Notes: generated from the letters alone by a model not told the origin. A DNA stretch of 36,436 nt from Deltaproteobacteria bacterium (GCA_019308745.1 JAFDHO010000022.1:1-36436); one strand, 5' to 3'; counted from the first letter of the stretch, positions 26,360 to 34,756 are shown. Translations and numbers: made by a program.

Positions 26360-26878
26360 ATGGGAGAAATCAAGAGCACCCTTGAGATAATAATGGAGAA
26401 GACCAAGGGTCTCACCATGTCTGACGAGGAAAGGGCAGCCTACAAGGAGCAGGAGGCAACCAGGAAGATAAAGGGCCTGGTCCAGAAGTATGCTTACAGG
26501 GCCATTGATCTGGGGTCGCTCAGGGTAGAACTGGTTCCTTTGGAAAAGGAATATCCCGGCAGGCTCAAGAAAATGCTGCTGCAAGAAACCCTGCCGAGGA
26601 TTGAGATGGATGAAGACAATGAGCCGATCTTTGAACTTCTTGAAAAAGTCTTGGGGCTTGACACAGGCCCCATGAGAAAGGCACTGGAAGAGGCACGGCA
26701 GAGCCTGGACATGAAGCGGGTTTCGCTGGAAAAGGCCATGCTTGAAAGGCTGGAGGAAAAGGGCATCTCAGGCAGCGCGGTGTTGCCAAATATCAGTGCT
26801 GATAAAGCCTGGGCTCGCAGGGTAGGTGAAATGATGGATGCCCTCAGGAGGGAGCTGGAAACATATGCCTTCAACTAG
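26360..26878 (+). CDS. conserved helical hypothetical protein
   Basis: A 172-aa soluble, charged, almost wholly helical protein (for example RRAYKEQE-type and LEEARQSLDMKRVSLEKAML segments), probably partly coiled coil. It has no Cys motif, membrane helix or known catalytic signature. The run SDEERAAYKEQEATRKIKGL near the N-terminus recalls unnamed proteins seen in Desulfobacterota, but I cannot name a family. It is followed by the convergent yedF gene after 36 bases. An AGGAGG-like sequence lies upstream of the ATG. Confidence 0.7.
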   Translation: MGEIKSTLEIIMEKTKGLTMSDEERAAYKEQEATRKIKGLVQKYAYRAIDLGSLRVELVPLEKEYPGRLKKMLLQETLPRIEMDEDNEPIFELLEKVLGLDTGPMRKALEEARQSLDMKRVSLEKAMLERLEEKGISGSAVLPNISADKAWARRVGEMMDALRRELETYAFN

Positions 26879-26914
26879 CCCAGCAATGTTCATGGATGGA
26901 AGGAATTCCTCTTG

Positions 26915-27511
26915 CTAGATGTTGATGACCTTGTCGGCTAGTTGCATGGCAGTGACGATGTCCAGCATGTTCGTTGTTTCACCTACCTGTTTCTTATCCA
27001 GGAGCTTGAAGTGATCGAGACAGGTCCCGCAGACGAGGATGCTAGTGCCTGCTGCGTCCAGATCCTTGAGATCAGGGAGGCATGAAGATCCCTCCGTCGT
27101 GAGCTTAACGCCGCTATTCAGGAGGATGAGGCGCCAGAGGTCCTGGCCCATCTCCTTGAGGGTTTTGATGAAGTTACCAATGAGTTTTTCGCCGAGTTCG
27201 TCATCGCCCCTTCCCATGCGGTCAGACGCCACCACGACCATGACCTTTGTCTCTTTGGTTCGTGCTGACTCCTCGTGTCTTGAATCCAGAAGGGCATCTT
27301 GATCTCTTTCGCCTTTCACGACGAAATCCGCTCCATTACTTTCCCAGGTCGCCTGGAAATGTTGGGACTCCAAATACCGGGCCACATTTTCTCTGGCAGC
27401 CTCATTGTCTACCAGGACGCTGATCGCACGAGGACTTTCAGCCTCAACAGCATTTCTTGTTTGCAGCACCGGCCCTGGACACTCCAGGCCCCGGCAGTCG
27501 AGCTCATTCAT
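26915..27511 (-). CDS. yedF: sulfurtransferase-like selenium metabolism protein YedF
   Basis: A 198-aa protein. Residues 1-~75 are a TusA-like domain with the motif LDCRGLECPGPVL; the Cys of CPxP is the usual persulfide/selenide carrier site. The C-terminal half is a DsrE-like domain (VVASDRMGRGDDELGEKLI, LILLNSGVKL, ILVCGTCLDHF). This two-domain form is the YedF protein that co-occurs with selenocysteine use. The ATG at 27511 follows GGGAGGAAC; a longer open frame to 27586 adds residues unlike the family. It lies 106 bases downstream of selD on the same strand, probably in one transcript. Confidence 0.92.
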   Translation of the reverse strand: MNELDCRGLECPGPVLQTRNAVEAESPRAISVLVDNEAARENVARYLESQHFQATWESNGADFVVKGERDQDALLDSRHEESARTKETKVMVVVASDRMGRGDDELGEKLIGNFIKTLKEMGQDLWRLILLNSGVKLTTEGSSCLPDLKDLDAAGTSILVCGTCLDHFKLLDKKQVGETTNMLDIVTAMQLADKVINI

Positions 27512-27617
27512 GGTTTGTTCCTCCCCAACAGGCCTCAAATAGGGTATCCAGTGGAGTTCAGAAACGAGCAGAAGTTTCTTGTGCAAAAGGTCTGCTCATG
27601 TCTCGCATGGCGTCGGT

Positions 27618-28667
27618 CTAGTCCACAATGACTTCCTCCCGTGGGCCGGCAAGGACCTGTCCCACAATAGCAGCCTCGATCATACCCTTTTCCTTTAGCC
27701 TTTGCAGCAAGGCCTCAGCGCTTTCCTTGTCAAGGGATATTAGGAGCCCGCCCGATGTCTGGGCATCATAGAGCACATCGCGCATCGAGGGGGCAACGGA
27801 TTCTGATATCTGGATCCAGGGTTCGAAGAATTTTCGATTATTATGAGTACCACCCGGCACGAATCCGGTTTGTGCGAGTTCAAGGGCTTGAGGGATTACG
27901 GGCACAGTTTTCACATGGATACGAATTTTACACCCCGAACCCAATACCATCTCGGAAAGATGCCCCAGGAGCCCGAAGCCCGTAATATCAGTACAGGCAT
28001 GGACAGGAAAATCTGCCATTATTTCTGCTGCACCACGGTTAAGGGTAGCCATGAGTGTGGTCACCCTATCTATTATCTCAATGGACGCAACCCCGGCCTT
28101 CATGGCAGTATTGATGATTCCTGTACCAAGGGGTTTGGTGAGGATGAGATGGTCGCCGGGCCTGAGGTTCTTTTTCGTCAGGATGCGATCCGGGTGAACG
28201 AACCCGGTTACAGAGAGACCATATTTCAGTTCGTTATCTTGTACACTGTGACCGCCTACGAGGGCGACGCCCGCCTCCCTCATCTTGGCCAATCCCCCTT
28301 CGATGATATTCCGAAGAACGGAGAGATCCATTTTTGCGGAAGGGAAGGCCACCAGGTTCATGGCAGTCTTGGGCACGCCTCCCATGGCATAGATATCACT
28401 CAGGGCATTGGCGGCAGCTATCTGGCCGAACCAGTAAGGGTCGTCCACAATGGGCGTGAAAAAATCCACTGTCTGAATGAGTGCCAGGTCATCCGATATG
28501 CGGTATACCCCAGCGTCATCAGCTCGATCGAGACCGACGATCAGGTTGTCGTCCTTTGGGAAATCCAATCCGCAAAGAGCCTTGTCCAGGTCCCCCGGAG
28601 CCAGCTTGGAAGCTCAACCCGCACCGCTTACGGTCTGGGTCAAACGTGGTGTTTCCAGATCTATCAA
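27618..28667 (-). CDS. selD: selenide, water dikinase SelD (selenoprotein)
   Basis: Makes selenophosphate from selenide and ATP, the selenium donor for selenocysteine. Full length is 349 aa from a TTG start at 28667 with a perfect AGGAGG six bases upstream (28674-28679). Codon 18 is an in-frame UGA (28614-28616) in VSGAG-U-ASKLAPGDL, the position of the catalytic Cys17 of E. coli SelD, with Lys21 matching the essential Lys20. So the protein is itself a selenoprotein, as known for SelD in several anaerobes. Downstream are DDAGVY, GQIAAANALSDIYAMGG and the AIRS-type core, including GGHSVQD and CTDITGFGLLGH. Starting after the UGA would delete the catalytic loop. It is followed by yedF. Confidence 0.95.
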
Positions 28668-28688
28668 GGCGGTCCTCCTCCACAAAAT

Positions 28689-28835
28689 AACGTTTGATGC
28701 ATTCGTAAAAAGTCACAAAACCATCATGCCGGACTTGATCCGGCATCCAGAAGCCATTGAATTTACTGGATCCCGGCTTTCGCCGGAATGACAGAAAAGA
28801 GCATTTTCCGACTTTCTACGAAGCCATCAACGTTT
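28689..28835. mobile_element. MITE-like inverted-repeat element in the selD leader
   Basis: Left end CGTTTGATGCATTCGTAAAA then AGTC (28691-28714); right end GACTTTCTACGAAGCCATC then AACG (28810-28832), a near-perfect 23-24-bp inverted repeat. Between them are two GC-rich hairpins, TGCCGGA/TCCGGCA (28727-28745) and CCGGC/GCCGG (28773-28786), plus ATCCAG/CTGGAT. The hairpin sequence is the type dispersed in many desulfobacterial genomes. No coding frame. It ends six bases from the selD promoter -10. Confidence 0.75.
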
Positions 28836-28840
28836 GAATC

Positions 28841-28869
28841 AAGATATATTTATAAAAGCGATTTGTCAA
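28841..28869 (-). promoter_or_regulatory. putative selD promoter
   Basis: On the minus strand TTGACA (28864-28869) and TATCTT (28841-28846) are separated by exactly 17 bases. The -35 is a perfect sigma-70 match. Predicted transcription begins near 28834, so the whole inverted-repeat element would lie in the selD leader. Confidence 0.6.
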
Positions 28870-28892
28870 ATAGGAAAAGCCTATAGATGAGG

Positions 28893-29033
28893 GCCTTAAG
28901 TAAGGCAATGCCGATGAATCAGTACACAGGGATGGCTAAGGCTGCATGGTAGCGACAGCCCGGTAACGGGGGTTTTCAGGGAAGCAGATAATATACTTGG
29001 TCTTGCCCTGCAGGGCAGCGAGAGGGTTCCCTC
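28893..29033. other. hairpin-rich intergenic segment upstream of selD
   Basis: The stretch between sucD and the selD promoter (about 28870-29102) has no gene. It contains successive hairpins: GCCTTA/TAAGGC (28893-28906), GGCTG/CAGCC (28940-28960), CCCG-GTAA-CGGG (28959-28970, GNRA loop), GCCCTGCAGGGC (29005-29016) and GAGGG/CCCTC (29022-29033). It could be an RNA gene or the end of the sucCD transcript. I do not recognise it. Confidence 0.35.
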
Positions 29034-29102
29034 ACGCCATTAGGAGAGATACCGCGGCTGCCGGGTTACAAAACCAGGAGCATGGACAGGAGGCAAGCAT
29101 GG

Positions 29103-29975
29103 TTAGCTCAGGTTGTGCTTTCGAGCCCAATCCACGACATCTATGGGAGAGGTCAGGATTTCCACGCCCGCGTTCCTCAGGGCCTCGCACTTGCCTTCCA
29201 CGGTACCGGCGGACCCTCGGATGATAGCGCCGGCATGCCCCATCTGTTTGCCCTGGGGGGAGTATCGGCCTGCTATGTATGCAGCCACGGGTTTCGTCAT
29301 GTGGTCACCTATGAATTCTGCGGCTTTTTCCTCCTGGACGCCCCCGACCTCACCTACGATGATGACTGCTTCCGTATCCCGGTCATCCTCGAAGAGTTTG
29401 AGGATATCAGGCAAGTTGTTCAGGACGACGGGGTCAGCGCCCATACCGACCACAGCGCTCTGGCCCACATTCTTTTCCGAAAGGATCCCGGCAAACTCAT
29501 AGGACAAGGTGCCACTGCGTGAAATGATCCCCACGCGGCCGGGAGAGAATAGGGAGCCGGGCATAATCCCCATCTTGCCTTTTCCTGGGACAAGAATGCC
29601 CGGAGTAGTGGGTCCCAGTGCAAAGACGTTTTTCTTGGCACTATAGGACCGCATTTTCATCACATCATGGACCGGAACATGCTCAGGCACGACCACAATG
29701 AGTTGGATACCGGCGTCCACGGTCTCATAAAAGGCATCCAGGACAAAGGGTGCTGGTACGAAGAAGACAGAGGCTGTTGCCCCGGTCGCATCCACGGCTT
29801 CCTGAACACTGTCGAAGACAGGAAGGTTCTCCACGGTCGAACCACCTTTTCCTGGGGTTATGCCTCCCACAACATTGGTCCCGTATTCCAGCATCCAGTG
29901 TGTCTGGACCCTGCCTATCCTTCCGGTAATACCCTGAACGATAACCCTGGTGTTGTCATGGATCAAGATGCTCAT
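29103..29975 (-). CDS. sucD: succinyl-CoA synthetase-like CoA ligase, alpha subunit
   Basis: A 290-aa SucD-family protein. N-terminal CoA-binding Rossmann fold with VQGITGRIGRVQTHWML and VVGGITPGKGG; the phospho-His is in GKQMGHAGAII near residue 243; GPTTPGILVPGKGKMGIMPG is the usual central motif. The alpha subunit carries the phosphorylated His and binds CoA. It starts 15 bases after sucC ends, so the two form an alpha/beta pair. Close relatives include malate-CoA ligase and other acid-CoA ligases, so succinate as substrate is not certain. Note the closeness to 4-hydroxybutyryl-CoA dehydratase on the other strand. Confidence 0.92.
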   Translation of the reverse strand: MSILIHDNTRVIVQGITGRIGRVQTHWMLEYGTNVVGGITPGKGGSTVENLPVFDSVQEAVDATGATASVFFVPAPFVLDAFYETVDAGIQLIVVVPEHVPVHDVMKMRSYSAKKNVFALGPTTPGILVPGKGKMGIMPGSLFSPGRVGIISRSGTLSYEFAGILSEKNVGQSAVVGMGADPVVLNNLPDILKLFEDDRDTEAVIIVGEVGGVQEEKAAEFIGDHMTKPVAAYIAGRYSPQGKQMGHAGAIIRGSAGTVEGKCEALRNAGVEILTSPIDVVDWARKHNLS

Positions 29976-29990
29976 GGTTCCACCCCGCTT

Positions 29991-31133
29991 CTATATTCGT
30001 CCGTTTAGGATCTGAAACAATCGGTTGACAGCTGCTTCCGTCGGCGCGTCTGTCACAACGTGAACACCGCCCGAGCGGAGGATTTCCCATGTCTCCTCCT
30101 GGTGGTTCCCCAGGGCCTTTGCAACGATGGGAAGGGCGACCTTGTGTTCCTCTATATATCTGACAACGCCCTTCGCGCCCTCATGGATAGGGTTTATCCC
30201 ACCGTATATATTGATAAATATGGCCCGGAGTCCGGATTTCATCGTGACCAATCCCATACATTTGTAGAGCAACTCCTCGGTAATACCCCCGCCTGTTTCG
30301 AGAAAGTTGGCGGGGCGGAGTCGCTGGCCTATGATATCCATTGAGGCCATACCGAGACCTGCCCCAGAAGATATGATACCGATGTCCCCGTCCAGATCCA
30401 CATAGGTCACCCCGATCTCTCTGCCCTTTCTCTCCAGGGGGTTTTCGATCCTTTCCAGGTATTGGGGCAGGGGGGGCTTGATGCGGGACAGGGCAGAGTT
30501 GTCTACTTCAAGGACTGCGTCTACCGCCAGCAAGCCTTCATTGGGAAGGACCACGAGGGGGTTGATCTCGGCTATGATCGCTTCCATCTGAGTGAATAGC
30601 CTGTAAAGCCTCACCATCACATCGGCACAAGAAATGAGAAGTCGCTGGGACAATCCTAACCTCCTCATGAGCATCCTGGCCTGATAGGGATAAAAGCCGA
30701 AATCCGGATCAACATTGACGGACGCCATCTTGTCGGGGGATGTCTTTGCGATCTTCTCTACGTGGACGCCACCCTCGGTACTGGCGACAATCACAGGTTT
30801 CCCGGAGTAGCCATCTATTGTTATCCCCATGTAGAGCTCGCTGGAAATCTCTGCCTTTTCACTGATAAGTATTTTGCGGACGGGGAGCCCTTTTATCTCC
30901 CCACTGAACATGGCCCCGCACAGGTCCTCGAGTTCATCAGGGGTAGAGGCCGTTCTTATGCCGCCGGCGAGGCCTCTTCCGCCGACCAGGACCTGGGCTT
31001 TCAGCATAACGGGATAGCCTATTTCTCCTCCCAATCGAAGGGCTTCTTCGGTCGTCTCAGCGACACCACGTCTCGCGACAGGGATCCCCATTCTCTCGAA
31101 AAAATCCGCAGCTTCGTATTCGTATAGCCTCAT
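29991..31133 (-). CDS. sucC: succinyl-CoA synthetase-like CoA ligase, beta subunit
   Basis: A 380-aa SucC-family protein with ATP-grasp domain opening MRLYEYEAADFFERMGIPVA, then YPVMLKAQVLVGGRGLAGGI (nucleotide binding) and IIAEINPLVV. The CoA-ligase half has SSGAGLGMASMDII and FLETGGGITEE; ending GGINPIHEGAKG. Typical length is 385-395 aa. GGAGAG lies 5' of the ATG. Together with sucD it makes an ADP- or GDP-forming acyl-CoA ligase. The canonical succinate-specificity residues cannot be judged by eye. It is divergent from gntR, which may control both sides. Confidence 0.92.
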   Translation of the reverse strand: MRLYEYEAADFFERMGIPVARRGVAETTEEALRLGGEIGYPVMLKAQVLVGGRGLAGGIRTASTPDELEDLCGAMFSGEIKGLPVRKILISEKAEISSELYMGITIDGYSGKPVIVASTEGGVHVEKIAKTSPDKMASVNVDPDFGFYPYQARMLMRRLGLSQRLLISCADVMVRLYRLFTQMEAIIAEINPLVVLPNEGLLAVDAVLEVDNSALSRIKPPLPQYLERIENPLERKGREIGVTYVDLDGDIGIISSGAGLGMASMDIIGQRLRPANFLETGGGITEELLYKCMGLVTMKSGLRAIFINIYGGINPIHEGAKGVVRYIEEHKVALPIVAKALGNHQEETWEILRSGGVHVVTDAPTEAAVNRLFQILNGRI

Positions 31134-31196
31134 AGTTCATCACTCTCCAAAAGATCTCAAAATCGACGGCTGTTGAAAATCAGCCAAAGGTATCCA

Positions 31197-31224
31197 CATA
31201 TAGAAAACATGGCTCCCCTCTCAA
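31197..31224 (-). promoter_or_regulatory. putative sucCD promoter
   Basis: Minus strand TTGAGA (31219-31224), 16-base spacer, TATATG (31197-31202), about 63 bases before the sucC ATG. A fair but not strong sigma-70 match. Confidence 0.3.
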
Positions 31225-31304
31225 CAATGGAAGCTGAAGAGATTTCTTTAACTCCTTGCCGGGTATGAACGCACAATAAAAGTTGAAGCGGGCGACAAAA
31301 GAGC

Positions 31305-31334
31305 TTGACAAAGGTAATAAAATGTAATTAATAA
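31305..31334 (+). promoter_or_regulatory. putative gntR promoter
   Basis: TTGACA (31305-31310), perfect, then 18 bases and TAATAA (31329-31334), about 47 bases before the TTG start at 31381. The -10 abuts a perfect palindrome. Confidence 0.45.
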
Positions 31335-31335
31335 A

Positions 31336-31355
31336 TCAATCAAAAAGTTGATTGA
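31336..31355. promoter_or_regulatory. palindromic operator candidate
   Basis: TCAATCAA-AAAG-TTGATTGA: perfect 8-bp arms with a 4-base spacer, right after the predicted -10 and 25 bases before the gntR start. GntR/FCD proteins bind short palindromes as dimers, so autoregulation is the simplest reading. Confidence 0.55.
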
Positions 31356-31380
31356 ATAGTAAATTTATTTTGGGGATCAA

Positions 31381-32082
31381 TTGCGAAAGAATCAGCGAAG
31401 AGCGACTTTCGATCAGCAAAGGGACCACGCCCTTATGGCATACAAGGGCCTGAGGAGGATGCTCTATCAGAAGGAGCTTGTGCCCGGACAGAAGATAGTG
31501 TGCGGGGAAGTCGCAGAACGCTTGAAGATGAGCCCCACACCGATCATTCAAGCCCTTAAATGGCTTGAAATTCAAGGCCTTGTACGCCACGAGACGAACC
31601 GGGGGTATTTCCTGGAGCCCATCAGCCTCAAAGAGCTGGAGGAGATTTATGGGCTCAGGGAATTACTTGAGCCGTCCCTGATTCCGGAGACGGTGAAGAG
31701 GATCGATCAGGACGGGATGAAGCGATTGAAGAAGGCCCTGGACGAACATTTCTCAGCGGTGCGGGAGTTCTATCTCAAGGAGAGGCTCTTCAAGAACATG
31801 GAGTTCCACTTGACCCTGGCGTCCCTTTCCGGTAACGAGACGCAGGTGCGCCTCTTAAGGCACATCTTCGATCTGCTGTTCTTGAAGTATGGGGGAAACT
31901 TACCCCACGGCTCCTCCCTTGACTCCGTGGACAATGAACATAAAGAGATCTATGAAGGAATCATAGCGGGCGATCACAAGGGTGCCCAAAGGGTACTGAA
32001 AGGCCACATAAGGAACGTAAAGAAGCAGGTGCTCGGGATCTTTAAGAGGATGCTTGAGGAAAGGTATGTCCCCTTCCCGTAA
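31381..32082 (+). CDS. GntR-family transcriptional regulator (FCD type)
   Basis: A 233-aa regulator from a TTG start with GGGG five bases upstream. N-terminal winged helix-turn-helix at about residues 20-80: ALMAYKGLRRMLYQKELVPGQ, then VAERLKMSPTPIIQALKWLE and GLVRHETNRGYFLEPIS. The C-terminal FCD domain is helical with the Asp/His metal-site pattern (FHLTLASLSGN, DNEHKEIYEGIIAGD). FCD regulators usually respond to small organic acids. It is divergent from sucCD and 137 bases upstream of the dehydratase gene on the same strand, so it probably controls one or both of these. Confidence 0.88.
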   Translation: MRKNQRRATFDQQRDHALMAYKGLRRMLYQKELVPGQKIVCGEVAERLKMSPTPIIQALKWLEIQGLVRHETNRGYFLEPISLKELEEIYGLRELLEPSLIPETVKRIDQDGMKRLKKALDEHFSAVREFYLKERLFKNMEFHLTLASLSGNETQVRLLRHIFDLLFLKYGGNLPHGSSLDSVDNEHKEIYEGIIAGDHKGAQRVLKGHIRNVKKQVLGIFKRMLEERYVPFP

Positions 32083-32219
32083 GTTCAAGACAGGTCATTC
32101 TTCCCGGGCTTGAGCAGTTTGACGCGGGCGAGTCGTGGGGTTTGGACGTGTTGTCGAAGTAAATAGGACGTTGAATCAAGAAGGCCTTTGGGAAACCAAG
32201 GGCAGGAGGATTAATCACC

Positions 32220-33656
32220 ATGGGATTGAAGACAAAAGAAGAGTACATTGAGTCACTAAGAGAGATGAAACCAACGGCATATATGTTCGGGGAAAAGGTC
32301 ACGGATATCGTTGACAACCCCAGACTCCGTGCGGGAATCGAATCGACTGCCGCTACCTACGAACTGGCTGAGCTGGAAGAATATCGAGATCTCGTTGTAA
32401 CGCAAAGCCCTTTGATCAATGAGCCGGTCAACAGGTTTACCCTGCCTCCGGCCTCCATTGAAGATCTCGTGGCGAGAGTGAAGGTCAACAGGGTCCTCGC
32501 CAACCGAGTGGGGACGTGCCACCAGAGGTGCACGGGTCTGGATTGTCTTTCCACGCTTGCCATTTGCACCTACGATGTTGATCAGAAATACGGGACCGGC
32601 TATTACGATAACTTCATGAATTTCTTGAAATATGTCCAGAAGAACGATCTCACGGGAAATGCGGGCGTCACCGACGTGAAAGGGGATCGCTCCCTGGGCC
32701 CCAAGGACCAGGATGATAAGGACATGTACCTGAGGGTCGTTGAGAGGAGGGACGACGGTATCGTCGTGAGGGGGGCGAAGGCCCACCAGACGGGTTCCCT
32801 TTCGTCCCACGAAATCATTGTCATTCCCACGAGGGCCTTGAGAAAGGGTGATGAAGACTATGCCGTGTCCTTTGCTGTTCCGGCGGATGCCCCGGGATTG
32901 ATCCACGTGGTTGGCCGGTCGACCCTTGATATGAGAGAACTGGACGGTTGCGACGTGGGCAATGTCCGCTACTCCAAGTATTGCCCTACTCTTATCTTCA
33001 ACGACGTGTTTGTCCCGTGGGATAGGGTGTTCCTTTGTGGCGAGGTGGAGTTTGCGGCAGATTATGTGGTCAAGTTCTCCTCCTTTCACAGACAGAGTCA
33101 TGGCGGGTGTAAATCGGGAAAGATCGATTGCATGATAGGCACTGCCCTGACCCTCATGGAATATAACGGTACGACCAGGGCGAGCCACCACAAACAAAAG
33201 GTCATTGACATGATTCACAGGGCAGAGACCCTTTATGGTTGCTGCCTGGCCGCCTCCTACGAGGGAAAGGAACAACCCTCGGGGACCTTTTTTATTGATA
33301 CGGTTCTGGCAAATGCCTCGAAGATCCACGAGGGAAAAGAGATGAGCGAAGCCATTCGCCTCATGGTGGACATATGCGGAGGTTATGTCGCAGATCTTCC
33401 ATCGGATCGTGACCTGGAGAACCCGGAGATCGGAGACCTGGTGAGAAAATACATGAAAGGGGCAAACGGAGTTCCTCCTGAAAACAGGATAAAGATGTTC
33501 CGGCTCGCCGAGAAGTTGGCCCTCGAGAGCGCTGATATCATCTCGGACATACACGGCGGCGGCTCGCCTGAAGCACACAGGGTGACCATCTTTAGGGAAA
33601 CAGACATCGAAAACAAGAAGAGAGCAGCCAGGCGCCTCGCCGGGATAGAAGAATAG
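32220..33656 (+). CDS. abfD: 4-hydroxybutyryl-CoA dehydratase / vinylacetyl-CoA delta-isomerase
   Basis: A 478-aa flavin and [4Fe-4S] radical enzyme that turns 4-hydroxybutyryl-CoA into crotonyl-CoA. The cluster ligands line up with the Clostridium aminobutyricum enzyme (C99, C103, H292, C299): here C100 and C104 in RVGTCHQRCTGLD, and H290 and C297 in FHRQSHGGCKSG. The HpaB-like acyl-CoA dehydrogenase fold is evident. AGGAGG is placed before the ATG. It stands directly downstream of gntR and opposite the sucCD CoA ligase. Role: C4-acid use (GABA, 4-hydroxybutyrate, succinate semialdehyde) or a crotonyl-CoA-linked route. No other genes of that pathway are in the window. Family members may differ in substrate. 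Confidence 0.93.
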   Translation: MGLKTKEEYIESLREMKPTAYMFGEKVTDIVDNPRLRAGIESTAATYELAELEEYRDLVVTQSPLINEPVNRFTLPPASIEDLVARVKVNRVLANRVGTCHQRCTGLDCLSTLAICTYDVDQKYGTGYYDNFMNFLKYVQKNDLTGNAGVTDVKGDRSLGPKDQDDKDMYLRVVERRDDGIVVRGAKAHQTGSLSSHEIIVIPTRALRKGDEDYAVSFAVPADAPGLIHVVGRSTLDMRELDGCDVGNVRYSKYCPTLIFNDVFVPWDRVFLCGEVEFAADYVVKFSSFHRQSHGGCKSGKIDCMIGTALTLMEYNGTTRASHHKQKVIDMIHRAETLYGCCLAASYEGKEQPSGTFFIDTVLANASKIHEGKEMSEAIRLMVDICGGYVADLPSDRDLENPEIGDLVRKYMKGANGVPPENRIKMFRLAEKLALESADIISDIHGGGSPEAHRVTIFRETDIENKKRAARRLAGIEE

Positions 33657-33692
33657 ATCGACCCCTGCCCAGCCCGCCCCAAGGGGAGAGGG

Positions 33693-34634
33693 TTATTCCT
33701 CTTCCGCTGTGCTGAGGAGGAAATCGAACATGGCCTGGCATTGTGGAGAGGCGGTCCTTCTCTTGTCCCTCACCAGATAGAAGGTGCGGGACAGGGGGAG
33801 GTCTCTTATCCTCAAGGCCCGAAGGAGCCCCATCTCCAGCTCTGTTTCCAAGGCCTCTGAAGAGAGAATGGAGACTCCTACTCCTGCCTTGACGCATTCC
33901 TTCACTGCCGAAGAAGTCCCTACCTTTGCTGCTATTCGGAGCGACTCGATCCCCTTGCCTGTCCGGGCCTTGAGACGCTCCTCAATGATCTTCAAGGTCC
34001 CGGATCCCTTCTCCCTGAGCACGAAGGGCTCTTCAAAGAGCTCATCCAGATCGACACAGGACTTTGCGGACAGCGGATGATCCGTGGGCACGGCAAGCAA
34101 CAGGTCGTCTTTCCAAAGGCCATAGGAGTCCAGGTTACTGGCCGATGGTTTGAACCCGACCACACCCAATTCCATTTCGCCATGCAGAACGCGATCTTGG
34201 ATTTCATGGCTGTTGGCTATGGCCAGCCTTACTGAAACGAAGGGAAATTTCTCCCTAAAGGATCGGAAGAGTTTGGGCAGGACATACTCTCCGGGGATAG
34301 TACTCCCGCCGATGTGCACTTCGCCCTGCTTGAGACCCAGGAATGCCTGGATTTCCATGCAAGCGGCCCTTTTCATTTGCAGAAGTGTGACGGCATGCTT
34401 GAAGACCAATTCTCCGGCCTTTGTCGGCACCACATTTCTACCTAGCCGATCCAAGAGCCTCATCCCCACCATTTTTTCGAGGTTTGAAACCCTTTCACTG
34501 ACAGAAGGTTGGGCCATTTTCAAGGCCTTGGCAGCCTTGGAAAAGCTCCTCGATTCCACCACCTTCTTGAAGACCTCCAGATGGCGGAGATCAAAGTCAA
34601 TCTGTGCGTGGGGCCTGTTCCGACCTTTTTTCAC
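33693..34634 (-). CDS. LysR-family transcriptional regulator
   Basis: A 313-aa LTTR. N-terminal HTH at about residues 15-75: DLRHLEVFKKVVESRSFSKA, then AAKALKMAQPSVSERVSNLE and RNVVPTKAGELV. The effector domain starts GEVHIGGSTIPGEYVLPKLF, with FVSVRLAIANSHEIQDRVL and LGVVGFKPSAS. This effector start resembles the selenium-metabolism-associated LysR group known next to sel genes in anaerobes, but I cannot confirm membership by eye. Converges on abfD and is divergent from nothing recognisable; the MBL gene (34757-35416) lies upstream on the same strand with 122 bases between. Confidence 0.88.
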   Translation of the reverse strand: MKKGRNRPHAQIDFDLRHLEVFKKVVESRSFSKAAKALKMAQPSVSERVSNLEKMVGMRLLDRLGRNVVPTKAGELVFKHAVTLLQMKRAACMEIQAFLGLKQGEVHIGGSTIPGEYVLPKLFRSFREKFPFVSVRLAIANSHEIQDRVLHGEMELGVVGFKPSASNLDSYGLWKDDLLLAVPTDHPLSAKSCVDLDELFEEPFVLREKGSGTLKIIEERLKARTGKGIESLRIAAKVGTSSAVKECVKAGVGVSILSSEALETELEMGLLRALRIRDLPLSRTFYLVRDKRRTASPQCQAMFDFLLSTAEEE

Positions 34635-34756
34635 TCCCTTTTCTCCCGTGATCGACTCTCGGGACCTTGAGCGGGTTGAGAGGGCTCCGCAAAGGGCTAC
34701 AGAAGGATTTCCTGTAACCCGGTCAGGGGAAAAATGGTTTCTTCCAAAAGAGACGC

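Noticed and set aside
29041-29075. 16S rRNA fragment (the reverse strand reads CAGCCGCGGTA as in the 530 region)
   Set aside because: The match is 11 bases only and the flanks do not resemble rRNA.
32256-33578. Long minus-strand open frame (440 codons)
   Set aside because: It lies antisense to abfD, whose cluster ligands are intact; no family resemblance in the antisense product.
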